A DNA stretch of 64,000 nucleotides. Source: Synergistaceae bacterium. Its GTDB lineage: Bacteria; Synergistota; Synergistia; Synergistales; Aminobacteriaceae. The stretch covers positions 1-64,000 of the forward strand of contig JAHDKT010000053.1 in the NCBI GenBank assembly GCA_018436725.1, written 5' to 3'. Position 1 is the stretch's first letter. Every line of letters begins with the position of its first letter. Both the position numbers and the translations under genes were made by a program. Below are positions 15,874 through 24,259 of the stretch, piece by piece. The notes under the pieces are model-generated. The model searched no databases. It was not told the DNA's origin and saw only the letters and a program-made list of their open reading frames with translations.

Positions 15874-16221
15874 ACGAGCGCCCTGGACAATCGGACGCGG
15901 GCGATGATCAGCCGAAGCCTCGAGAGCATACAGGCGACGCGCGTCGTCGTGGCGCACCGCCTCTCCACGATCATCGGGGCCGACCGTATCCGCGTTCTCG
16001 AGGACGGACGCCTCGTCGAGGAGGGAAAGTACGACGAGCTGATGGCGAAGGACGGCCTCTTCGCCGAACTGGTCCGAAGGCAGACTGTGCAGGAGAAATC
16101 GAACCGACTGGAAGCGTTTCTGCGGCCCGTTTTCGCGAACGAAAACGTTATCGTCTGCGGAATCGCTGAAAGAACGCCGCCGCGCGCGGAAGAAGGCGCG
16201 CTTGGAGGACTGCGGCCATGA
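15874..16221 (+). pseudogene. Orphan 3' tail of a second NHLM ABC transporter gene
   Basis: 216 bases (15874-16089) align without gaps to 9201-9416, the end of the intact NHLM transporter gene, with about 20 substitutions counted by hand; it starts inside the Walker B/D-loop codons (TSALDNRT) and runs through LFAELVRRQTV. Homology ends where the intact gene stops; here the frame continues to 16221. No ATPase core, membrane part or start remains. The left junction is abrupt, from the AT-rich RpiR promoter into GC-rich coding DNA. At about 91% identity it is a paralogue, not a fresh duplication. Confidence 0.85.
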
Positions 16222-19201
16222 GTGCGGAGAGGAGCCAAAGGACGCCGATATTGAAAAACGGCGTTTGTACCTCGAACTTCCCGAGGCGCTTGAGCGGAGC
16301 GAAAAGGTGCGCCCTGCCGAAGCGCGACTCGGGCTCCATGGCGATGGGGAGGACCTTCGGGACGAGACGCGGCCCGGATATGACGATCGCGTCCTCGGCG
16401 GAGATGCCGAGGAGCTGTTTTTCGACCTCTCTGTTGAAACTCCTGTTCTTGAACTCTTCGAACCCCTTGTGTCCGAGCGTTCCGCGAAGCGCGGTTTCGG
16501 TCGCGGCCCGGCGTTGCGCGGTCTCTCCGCGGAGGGGTTTGAGAAGTGCTTCCGCCTCTTTGAGCCACGCCGTCACTTTCCGTTGGACCTCGCGAGAGTA
16601 TATCTCCAAGGCCAGATCGTCGTCGTTCAGTCCCTCCCTCCGCCATCGCAGTCCCGTAAAGCGCTCCAGATAATCGAGTTCATTCCGCAGAATTTTCAGC
16701 CGTTGTCGCGCTTTGTCGGCGTCCTCGGGGATCCCGGCTATGTCGAGCGTCGGCGAGAACGGGTAGCTCGCCAAACCGCGCACTTCGGGGATGTATGCCC
16801 CCGTGAGGAAATCGAACCACTTCTCCCGCGTCTCGTCGTGAAAAAAAGCCTTTTGAAACGGGTTGTTCCTGTAGTGCTCCACCATGAGCGCCTCGTACCC
16901 CCACCGTGTCGGCATGATCTCCGCGATCAGGGGAACGTTTCGGTTTCCGGCGTCCTTGCGGAGCAGCTCGTCGAAGGGTATCGTAGGGCCTCCGAGCATG
17001 ATCTGCGGAGCCAGCAGCACGGGGACGAGTATGTGGATTGCCGAGGACGAGGCCAGCGTGTCCGACAGGATCAGCCCGATCATGGCCGCGCAGTACGCCG
17101 TGCTGAAGAGGATGCTCCATGTGGCAAAAACCGACGAAGGGATGTGGAGCAAGCTGTTGCCCAGAAGCGTGTAGAGGCCTGTTTGGAGTGCCGCCGCAAG
17201 GAGGAGCCACGCGCATTTGGAAGCGAGATATGCGCCCCTGCTCAGTCGGAGGAGGCGCTCGCGTTCGAGGATCTTCCGGTCCCTGTTGATCTCGTCCGCG
17301 CTGAGGGCCATCCCGAGAAAGACGGCGATCACCGCGCTGATGAAGAAATAGCCCGGAAGATTGCTGTTGTTCCGCAAGACGTATTCGCTCCCCCACGAAC
17401 CTCTGAAGAGGAGGCCTGCGGCCAAAGCGAGCAGCAGCGGCTGAAGGAGGGCCGAGACGCGGTAGCTCTTGTTCGCGAGACGGCTTTTCATCGTCCGCAG
17501 GAAGAAGACGGAGAATTGCTCCCGTAACGGCGGAGGGGTGCGATTCGTTTCGTCGTTCTCCGGCGTCGGCGGCGCGGGCGATGCGGCCGGGAGCGTTGTT
17601 TTCAGATGAAGGAGGCGCCACTCCTCGGGAGAGACCTTCCGCTGCTTCGTCGGGAATCCCCGTTCGTCGACGCTTTTCTCTTCGACGATCTCGAAAAGCT
17701 GCTCCGGGTTGACGTTTCCGCACCGGGGACAGGCGTACTCCTGTTCGCCCGCGCGGTAGGAGGCGCTTCGGAAATGGACGAGCGCATCCAGGGGATTCCC
17801 GTCGTAGATGGGACGTCCCCCGGCGTCGAGCATCCAGAGTCTGTCGAACATCTTGTAGACGTCCGACGATGGTTGGTGGATCACCGCGACGACCAGTCTG
17901 CCGGCGGCGGCTTGGGCCTTGAGCAGCGAGACGACGTGCAGCGAGTCCGCCGAGGAGAGTCCGCTGGTGGGTTCGTCCACGAGGAGCACCGAGGGTTCCC
18001 GGATGAGTTCCAGCGCGATGTTGAGGCGTTTTCGCTGTCCTCCGCTGATGGTCTTGTCCAAAGGAGAGCCGACACGGATGTGGGCGACGTCGAGCTGGTT
18101 CAGGCCGTCGAGCAGGCGTTCGCAGCGTCGTCGGATCTCGTCCTCGGGAGTTCCGTGCAGTCCCAGGCGCGCGCTGTAGTACAGGTTTTCAAAGACCGTG
18201 AGGTCCTCGAAAAGAAGATCGTCCTGCGGCACATAGCCTAGGATACCGCGGCGGAGCATCGCGTCGCCGGCGACGTCTCGTCCGTCGAGCAGCAGACTTC
18301 CGGAGCGGGGGCGGAGCTTGCCCGTCAGCAGCGAGAGGAGCGTCGATTTTCCGGAGCCGCTCCCTCCCATTATCGCGACAAGCTCGCCTCCCCGCACGGA
18401 GAAGCTGAAGTCGTGAAGGCCGGTGTCGGGGGCGCCGTTGTAACGGAAATCCAGATGTTCTCCCGCGAGGATATGAGGGCGCATCGTTGCGGAAGAGACG
18501 GAAAACGCGGCGGCTATCTCGCTGAAATGGATGCGTTCCCGTTGCCGGTTGGAGACGACCGAGCCCTGTTTCAGGAGGCGAATTCCGCCGTCGAAGGGGA
18601 TGCCGTCCAGAAAAAGTTCTCTCCCGGAGTATGCCCTGATAAACCATGGTCCTTCTTCTTCCCCGCGGAAGATCGCGAACGCCCTTTTGAACTGCGGGCG
18701 GCGGAGGATCCGGAACGAAGAGGAACGCGTTTCCTGCGCGGCGGAATCCGTAGGGAGGAGAAAGCTGTCGTCGAGTCCGGCCCCGTCCCACGGGAATGAA
18801 GCGCCGGAAAAGAGCGCGTATGCGTCCAGAAAGTGCCGTTCCACGGCGAACGCCTCCGCTACGGTCCGAAGCAATGCGTTTTCGGAGGAGGCGTCTTCGG
18901 GAACCGCTTCCAGCAGCATCGCAAGGATCGTGAACTGTTCGTCGCGGGGAAGTTGAAGGCGCAGGCCGGAGGCGACGGAGGCGCTCCGTGCGAGAAGGAG
19001 TTCGGAAGATGTTTCTTTCTGCATATCGAGCGTCAGATCGTACAGCTCGATATAAGGGGCGACGGCGTCGAGACCGAGGTGTTCGCGCAGATAGAACCCC
19101 GCGCGTTCCCGAACCGCGTCCCGGAGGTTCGAGGGGGCGGACGCGGCGCGCAGGGCGAAGAGATTCAGCAGACCGTTCAGGACGATTTCGGTCATCGACA
19201 T
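16148..19201 (-). CDS. ABCG-like ATP-binding/permease protein with N-terminal extension
   Basis: 1,017 residues. About 1-170 form a helical domain of TerB-like appearance; 170-260 resemble an FHA/regulatory insert; an ABC ATPase follows (MGGSGSGKST, ISGGQRKRLNIALEL, VLLVDEPTSGLSS, then H-loop VIHQPSSDVYKMFDRL as in the White/ABCG subfamily). A zinc-ribbon-like CPRCGNVNPEQ comes next, then an ABC-2 membrane domain (about 600-790) and a large soluble region before a last helix. ATG follows AAGGAG. The 91-bp gap from the secreted protein gene at 19293 suggests one operon. Substrate unknown; the 3' end overlaps the transporter remnant on the other strand. Confidence 0.75.
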   Translation of the reverse strand: MSMTEIVLNGLLNLFALRAASAPSNLRDAVRERAGFYLREHLGLDAVAPYIELYDLTLDMQKETSSELLLARSASVASGLRLQLPRDEQFTILAMLLEAVPEDASSENALLRTVAEAFAVERHFLDAYALFSGASFPWDGAGLDDSFLLPTDSAAQETRSSSFRILRRPQFKRAFAIFRGEEEGPWFIRAYSGRELFLDGIPFDGGIRLLKQGSVVSNRQRERIHFSEIAAAFSVSSATMRPHILAGEHLDFRYNGAPDTGLHDFSFSVRGGELVAIMGGSGSGKSTLLSLLTGKLRPRSGSLLLDGRDVAGDAMLRRGILGYVPQDDLLFEDLTVFENLYYSARLGLHGTPEDEIRRRCERLLDGLNQLDVAHIRVGSPLDKTISGGQRKRLNIALELIREPSVLLVDEPTSGLSSADSLHVVSLLKAQAAAGRLVVAVIHQPSSDVYKMFDRLWMLDAGGRPIYDGNPLDALVHFRSASYRAGEQEYACPRCGNVNPEQLFEIVEEKSVDERGFPTKQRKVSPEEWRLLHLKTTLPAASPAPPTPENDETNRTPPPLREQFSVFFLRTMKSRLANKSYRVSALLQPLLLALAAGLLFRGSWGSEYVLRNNSNLPGYFFISAVIAVFLGMALSADEINRDRKILERERLLRLSRGAYLASKCAWLLLAAALQTGLYTLLGNSLLHIPSSVFATWSILFSTAYCAAMIGLILSDTLASSSAIHILVPVLLAPQIMLGGPTIPFDELLRKDAGNRNVPLIAEIMPTRWGYEALMVEHYRNNPFQKAFFHDETREKWFDFLTGAYIPEVRGLASYPFSPTLDIAGIPEDADKARQRLKILRNELDYLERFTGLRWRREGLNDDDLALEIYSREVQRKVTAWLKEAEALLKPLRGETAQRRAATETALRGTLGHKGFEEFKNRSFNREVEKQLLGISAEDAIVISGPRLVPKVLPIAMEPESRFGRAHLFAPLKRLGKFEVQTPFFNIGVLWLLSALMAAVLQARLLPRAAAFFQRFRRR

Positions 19202-19292
19202 GGCATAGTTCTCCTTGGCCCGAATGAAAAGCGGCGTTGCGCCGTTTCCCGGTTCTTCCGAGGCGTCCGCGAAGGACGCCCCGGCACGTGAA

Positions 19293-20114
19293 TCAGTTGC
19301 AGGGGGCGACCAGAGGATCGCGGACGGCTTTGACGATGGAGAGTATCTGTCTCAGATCGTCCTCGGTGAGCTTCCCCATCTCTTTCGTGATGATTCCCAC
19401 GATGGAGTCGATGACGGACTTCCTGTTCTCCGTATCGAGCAGCTTCGCCAGTTCTCCGTTCTCCGAATAGGCCTTGAGCATCTCCTGCGCGATGGTCAGC
19501 TGCGGCAGATGGGCGTTGACGAACTGAACGAACTCCTCCGTGACTCCGGAAGCGAGACCGAGGCTGGAGAAGAGATAGAAAAGCTCCAGCGTGCTGCCGT
19601 AGAAGCCTCCCACAAGGGTGTTGAGCACGGCCTGATCGGTCTTCGCCCTGTGCAGCATGGCGTGGATGAAGTCCACCGAACTTGCCGACTGCCCCTCGCG
19701 GCTTTTCGCGAACGCAAGGCTTTCTTCGCGGAGTTCCGCCCTCGGGAAGCCTATTCGCTCGTCGATCTCCCTTCCGCCTTCCAAAAAACCTTCCGGTTTT
19801 TTGTCGAAGAGCATCGCGTAGCTGAAATTCATTGCGGCGACACCCCAGAGTACATAGAGCTGTTCCTTGGTTTTGCAGGCGATGATACTCCGGAGCGGAA
19901 GAAGAAGATCTTCGTTCCACGAAAGGCCGATGTCCTTCATGCCGTCGAAGAGCGCGAAGAGCTGCTTCATCTCCTGGGGATTCATTACCTTTACAAGATG
20001 CTCGTACGCCGCGTCGAGCGTCTCTTCCCTGCTCTTTTCGGCGGCGGAAGCTCCGGAAGCGATCAGGAGCGCGAGGATGCACACGACCGTCAGTGAGAAA
20101 ATTCTCTTTTTCAT
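19293..20114 (-). CDS. Secreted protein of unknown function
   Basis: 273 residues. MKKRIFSLTVVCILALLIAS with cleavage near ASA is a standard signal peptide; the mature part is almost wholly alpha-helical and acidic. I do not recognise the family. ATG at 20114 follows AAGGAG; longer in-frame starts add a hydrophilic 28-residue prefix that would bury the signal peptide. It lies directly upstream of the ABCG-like transporter on the same strand, so an envelope partner or cargo role is possible but unproven. Confidence 0.6.
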   Translation of the reverse strand: MKKRIFSLTVVCILALLIASGASAAEKSREETLDAAYEHLVKVMNPQEMKQLFALFDGMKDIGLSWNEDLLLPLRSIIACKTKEQLYVLWGVAAMNFSYAMLFDKKPEGFLEGGREIDERIGFPRAELREESLAFAKSREGQSASSVDFIHAMLHRAKTDQAVLNTLVGGFYGSTLELFYLFSSLGLASGVTEEFVQFVNAHLPQLTIAQEMLKAYSENGELAKLLDTENRKSVIDSIVGIITKEMGKLTEDDLRQILSIVKAVRDPLVAPCN

Positions 20115-20361
20115 TGGCGTTTCTCCTTCCTGGTTTTTTCCTGTTTCCCGAAGTCTTTTTGCGTTTGTGTATGTATGCTGCTCGTCGTTTCGCTCCACGC
20201 CCCTTCTTTTTTTCGTTTCTTTGGATTTCGGTTCTTCCCGGAGAAGAGTATGTCACGAATCCTTGCAGTATTCAAGAATGCGCATACGCAACCGCTGCGC
20301 AAGAGGAAGGGAATGGGACGTTGTGCGGCGAGCATCCGAACGCTGCGTCTCAAAACGGCTC

Positions 20362-20390
20362 TTGACATTCCGCATGCTGCGCACTATGAT
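20362..20390 (+). promoter_or_regulatory. Sigma-70 promoter of the IclR gene
   Basis: TTGACA (20362-20367), 17-base spacer, TATGAT (20385-20390), about 40 bases before the IclR start. The rest of the divergent 20115-20361 region shows no gene. Confidence 0.7.
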
Positions 20391-20432
20391 GAGTCTGCAA
20401 TACAGAAAAAAAATCCATGGAGCGAAACGAAA

Positions 20433-21245
20433 ATGGAAAACGGCGCTATCAGAGTTGTTTCACGTGCATTTTCAATTCTTGTGCATCTGGCGCAGGAGCG
20501 GCGTCCTCTCGGCATCTCGGAGATCGCGGAGGCGGTGACTCTTCCCAAGGCGACCGTCTACAGAATTCTGGACAGCCTCGAGGGAGAGCGCGCGGTGATG
20601 AACCGGGGCGGCGAGTATGAACTCGGCCCCGTCTGTCTGATGCTGGCCGACGCCTACCGCAGTCAGACGGGGTTCGCCGAAGCGGCGCGCCCGCACCTTC
20701 GCGCGCTCCGCGACGAGACGAAGGAGACGGTCCACCTCTTCGCCTACGAGCGGGGGGAGTTCTATTATCTCGACAAGCTCGAAAGCCCCTATCAGGTGCG
20801 TATGCACTCCCGCATCGGGGCGAAGGCGTCGCTTTTCCGCCTTTCCGCAGGGAAGGCGCTCCTCGCGCGCCTCTCTCCGGACGATATGAAGGAGCTTCCG
20901 GAGCCGGTTCCGGGCGAGGTTGCCGCCGAATTCCAGGAGATTCTTTCGCGCGGTTTCGCCGTCGACGACGAGCAGAACGAGCGGGGGTTGCGCTGTGTCG
21001 GCGCGGCGGTATTCGACGGGGGCGACCGTCCTCTGGGGGCGGTGAGCGTTTCCGCGCCCGTCTACCGTTTCTCTCCGGAGATGGTGAATTCCTACGGCCT
21101 CCTTGTGAAACGGACGGCGGAAGCGATCTCGAAGAGCGCGGAGACTCCGTTTCCCCGTGCGGGCGGAGGCGAACGCCTCCGGGCCGAACGCGCGGGAAAG
21201 ATGAAAGAGCGTACATCGTCCGGCGGGACGCCGGACGAACGATGA
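20433..21245 (+). CDS. IclR-family transcriptional regulator
   Basis: 270 residues: an N-terminal winged helix (AFSILVHLAQERRPLGISEI, ATVYRILDSLE) and a C-terminal IclR effector domain (YLDKLESPYQVRMHSRIGAK, SAGKALLA, GAVSVSAP). ATG at 20433 has GGAG ten bases upstream. It sits 33 bp before the class V aminotransferase gene, so it probably regulates that gene and itself. The last ~30 residues are a charged tail not typical of the family. Confidence 0.9.
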   Translation: MENGAIRVVSRAFSILVHLAQERRPLGISEIAEAVTLPKATVYRILDSLEGERAVMNRGGEYELGPVCLMLADAYRSQTGFAEAARPHLRALRDETKETVHLFAYERGEFYYLDKLESPYQVRMHSRIGAKASLFRLSAGKALLARLSPDDMKELPEPVPGEVAAEFQEILSRGFAVDDEQNERGLRCVGAAVFDGGDRPLGAVSVSAPVYRFSPEMVNSYGLLVKRTAEAISKSAETPFPRAGGGERLRAERAGKMKERTSSGGTPDER

Positions 21246-21278
21246 AGTTCAGGAGAACATTTTAAGGAGGAAGAAGAT

Positions 21279-22436
21279 ATGATCAAGACAAACAAACTCG
21301 TCATGATTCCCGGCCCCACTCCCGTGGTCCGCTCCATCCAGGACCAGATGGCCCGCGAGACGGTCGCCTTCGGCGACGCCGCATTCGTCAAGGACTTCTC
21401 GGAGGTCATCGCCGACCTGAAGGCCATGTGGCGCTGCGACGGAGAGGTCTTCGTCGTCGCAGGCTCCGGCACCATGGGGATGGAGATGGCCATAGCGAAC
21501 ACGACGAAGCGCGGAGACAACGTCCTCGTCTGCTCCAACGGCTACTTCGGCGACCGGTTCATCGACATGTGCGCGCGCAAGGGGCTGAACACCGACGTGC
21601 TCTCCGCGGAGTGGGGTTCGTCCGTAACTCCGGAAATGGTGGAGAAGGCGCTCGCTTCGAAGAAGTATCAGGTGGTCACCGTGACGCACGTGGAGACGTC
21701 CACGGGCGTGGAAGCGCCCATCGCCGCCATCGGCGAAGTTATGAAGAAGCACCCCGAGATCGTCTACATCGTGGACGGCGTGGCGGCTTCGGGCGGCGCG
21801 GACCAGTACATGGACAGCATGGGGATCGACGTCGTGCTCTCCTGCACGCAGAAGGCGTTCGGCGTGGCGCCGGGCCTCACCATGGTCTGGGCGAGCAAGA
21901 AGGCGATGGAGAAGCGCGCGACGCTCGGCGCGATTCCCGAGTCGTACATCGACTTCGACAAGTGGCTTCCCGTCATGCACGATCCTTCGAAGTACTGGGG
22001 CACCCCCGCCATCAACCTCGTCTGGGCGCTGAAGGAGTCCGTGCGCATCATGAAGGAGGAGGGGCTGGAGGAGCGGTACGCGCGGCACCGCCGTCAGGCC
22101 GCCGTGTTCGACGCCGCGCTGGAGGCCATCGGCTTCAAAGTCGCCGCGGAGAAGGCTTTCCGCGCGCCCACCCTTTCGGTCTATCTCTACCCCGAAGGCT
22201 CGGGGATCGACGACATGAAGTTCCGCACCGTTCTCGCCGGCGAAGGCGCGCAGACCGCCGGATGCCTCGGCGGATTCGCCGGAAAGGGCTTCCGCATGGG
22301 GCACATGGGGAACATCGACAAGCACACGCTCGTCTCGGCCATCGCCGCCGTGGAGCGCTCTTGCGTCAAGTGCGGCTACGCGATCGAACTCGGCAAGGCG
22401 TTGGGCGTGCTGCAGAAGGGGCTTGTGGAGGAGTAA
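21279..22436 (+). CDS. Class V aminotransferase (alanine-glyoxylate / serine-pyruvate type)
   Basis: 385 residues, PLP-dependent. The start MIPGPTPV is characteristic of the AGXT/serine-glyoxylate subgroup; GSGTMGMEMA and the Schiff-base lysine segment DVVLSCTQKAFG are present, with HVETSTG and the DGVAASGG aspartate. It would transfer an amino group between Ala/Ser and glyoxylate or pyruvate; related enzymes also act on 2-aminoethylphosphonate or ureidoglycine. An intrinsic terminator follows. Confidence 0.88.
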   Translation: MIKTNKLVMIPGPTPVVRSIQDQMARETVAFGDAAFVKDFSEVIADLKAMWRCDGEVFVVAGSGTMGMEMAIANTTKRGDNVLVCSNGYFGDRFIDMCARKGLNTDVLSAEWGSSVTPEMVEKALASKKYQVVTVTHVETSTGVEAPIAAIGEVMKKHPEIVYIVDGVAASGGADQYMDSMGIDVVLSCTQKAFGVAPGLTMVWASKKAMEKRATLGAIPESYIDFDKWLPVMHDPSKYWGTPAINLVWALKESVRIMKEEGLEERYARHRRQAAVFDAALEAIGFKVAAEKAFRAPTLSVYLYPEGSGIDDMKFRTVLAGEGAQTAGCLGGFAGKGFRMGHMGNIDKHTLVSAIAAVERSCVKCGYAIELGKALGVLQKGLVEE

Positions 22437-22458
22437 CCGCTCCTTATTATGGAACCGA

Positions 22459-22499
22459 GCCCCGCCTTCCGGAGTAATCCGGGGGGCGGGGCGTTTTTT
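22459..22499 (+). terminator. Intrinsic terminator after the aminotransferase gene
   Basis: GCCCCGCC (22459-22466) pairs with GGCGGGGC (22485-22492), followed by G and six T. Confidence 0.85.
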
Positions 22500-22533
22500 C
22501 GAACCTGAACGCTTCGGTTTCCCGGCGTTCGGG

Positions 22534-24246
22534 CTAGATCACGAAGTGCGTCAGCCAGTATTTAGCCTCGAAGCGATGCAGCATCTCGACGAGAGTGCGA
22601 TGAAACTCCCCCTCGTCCTCATACGAGCCGCCGAAGAGTTCGTAGAGTTCCGTCTGAATCGTGCTCAGACTTCTTTTCCCGGCGCACCGCAGGAGGAGTT
22701 CGTACTCCATCGGCGAGAGCGCCATGCCGTCGAGCTGGGGGAAACCGTCCGAAAAGGTCATGGCGCGCCATAATTCGAAGGTCCTCAGGGGGAAATCCCT
22801 GGAGAAATCCATGGACTCTTCGAACGCCTCTCCCTCGTTCGCATACAGCAAGGAGTAGTATTCATAGGCTCGGGGATTGGCGGCGATTTCCCCGAACCAC
22901 CGGCTCTTCATCCTGTATTTCAGCGCGGCTTCGAACTGTTTCATCACCGTTTCCCGCTTCAGTTCGCGGTTTTTGATTTTCTGCTGCATGCCGCGGCGAA
23001 TCGCCTTGTTGAGTTCCTGGCGCTGCCGCATCACCTGATCCTGGGTCTCTCCAATCGGCGTGACGAAGGGGTAGTCGTCCCCCGTGCGCCGGCCCGATTC
23101 GTCGTGGAGTCGAAGGCCGAATTTTTCCGGGTTCTCGGAGATCTCCGTTCCCGGATAGGCCCGCAGAAAACCGGTGATGATGTCGATGACGCCGGGGGCC
23201 CGGTCGATCAGCTCCCGGATGAGATCCGCTGTCGCGCCCTCCCTCTCCTTCGGCCCTCCCACGATGAAGTTCGTGGCGATCTGCGCGAGGCCGCATTCGG
23301 CCGCGTACGAGACGAATTCCAGAATGTCGTCGATGCGCACGTGTTTGTTGTACCGGTCGATGACGTTCTGATCCCCGGATTCTATTCCGATCTGCAGGCG
23401 GATCAGCCCGGCGTCGATCATGGAGGGCAGGACGTCCATAAACGATTTGATGCGCCCCACATGGCATTCGCAGTACCAGACCAGATCCCGCTCTTTCCGT
23501 AGCTCCCGCATCCCCTCGCAGAAGGCTTCTATGCGCTCTCTGCCGAGGGTAAAGGTGTCGTCCATCACTACCAGACACCGCATCCCGGGGTTGTTTTTGA
23601 GATTGATTGTGATTTCCTCGAGCACACGGGGGATGCTGCGCAGCCTGACGCTCCGTTTGCCGGGGCTGGGGGCGCAGTAGGCGCACCGGTACGGGCACCC
23701 TCTGCCGGTGAAAATCACGTTTCCGTAGGCGCGGTCTTTGTGCAGCGACGTATGATAGGCGGGCAGGGGCAGGGCGTCCAGGTCGCCGACGATCTCGGGC
23801 GGGGTTTCGTGAAACACGCCGTTCTCGAGCATCGCCAGCCCCTTCACCTCGCCGAGTTCTCCCTCGCCCTTCAGGACCGCGTCGAGGAGTATAGGCAGCG
23901 AGGTTTCGCCTTCTCCCCGCAAGATATAGTCCACGCCGCTGTTCTCAAGAAACGCCCTTCCCAGGGCGATGCTCTGGGGCCCGCCCACGACGACGGGAAT
24001 TCCCCATCGCTCCTTTATCTTCTTGGAGGCGTCTTCGATGATCCGGACGTTGTCGAAATCGCAGGAGAAGCCCACCGCTACGGGGTTGTGTCTTGCGATT
24101 TCGTCCAGGAGGCGTTCCGCCTTTCCGTGAAAGACAAGCGGCTCGAACCCGGCCGCCTCCAATGCGCCCGCAAGATAAAAGAGTCCCGCATAATCATGGG
24201 ACGCTGTTTCATATTTTTTCGACACATTGCACAGAAGTATCTTCAT
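22534..24246 (-). CDS. B12-binding-type radical SAM protein (module 5)
   Basis: 570 residues. Residues 1-130 have the cobalamin-binding Rossmann layout (VAVGFSCDFDN, VVVGGPQSI, ILRGEGE). The radical SAM cluster motif is GCPYRCAYC (Cys184, 188, 191), with VVMDDTFT and LQIGIESG downstream. The last ~70 residues form a winged-helix-like end beginning LSPMEYELLLR. Unlike its four paralogues, the residues after the third Cys are APSPGK rather than xEG. ATG at 24246 has AAGGTG upstream, 13 bp after the stop of the double enzyme. It is the last gene of the RiPP operon, likely a C-methyltransferase or other B12-radical enzyme acting on the precursor at 31424. Confidence 0.85.
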   Translation of the reverse strand: MKILLCNVSKKYETASHDYAGLFYLAGALEAAGFEPLVFHGKAERLLDEIARHNPVAVGFSCDFDNVRIIEDASKKIKERWGIPVVVGGPQSIALGRAFLENSGVDYILRGEGETSLPILLDAVLKGEGELGEVKGLAMLENGVFHETPPEIVGDLDALPLPAYHTSLHKDRAYGNVIFTGRGCPYRCAYCAPSPGKRSVRLRSIPRVLEEITINLKNNPGMRCLVVMDDTFTLGRERIEAFCEGMRELRKERDLVWYCECHVGRIKSFMDVLPSMIDAGLIRLQIGIESGDQNVIDRYNKHVRIDDILEFVSYAAECGLAQIATNFIVGGPKEREGATADLIRELIDRAPGVIDIITGFLRAYPGTEISENPEKFGLRLHDESGRRTGDDYPFVTPIGETQDQVMRQRQELNKAIRRGMQQKIKNRELKRETVMKQFEAALKYRMKSRWFGEIAANPRAYEYYSLLYANEGEAFEESMDFSRDFPLRTFELWRAMTFSDGFPQLDGMALSPMEYELLLRCAGKRSLSTIQTELYELFGGSYEDEGEFHRTLVEMLHRFEAKYWLTHFVI

Positions 24247-24259
24247 ACCGTCACCTTTT

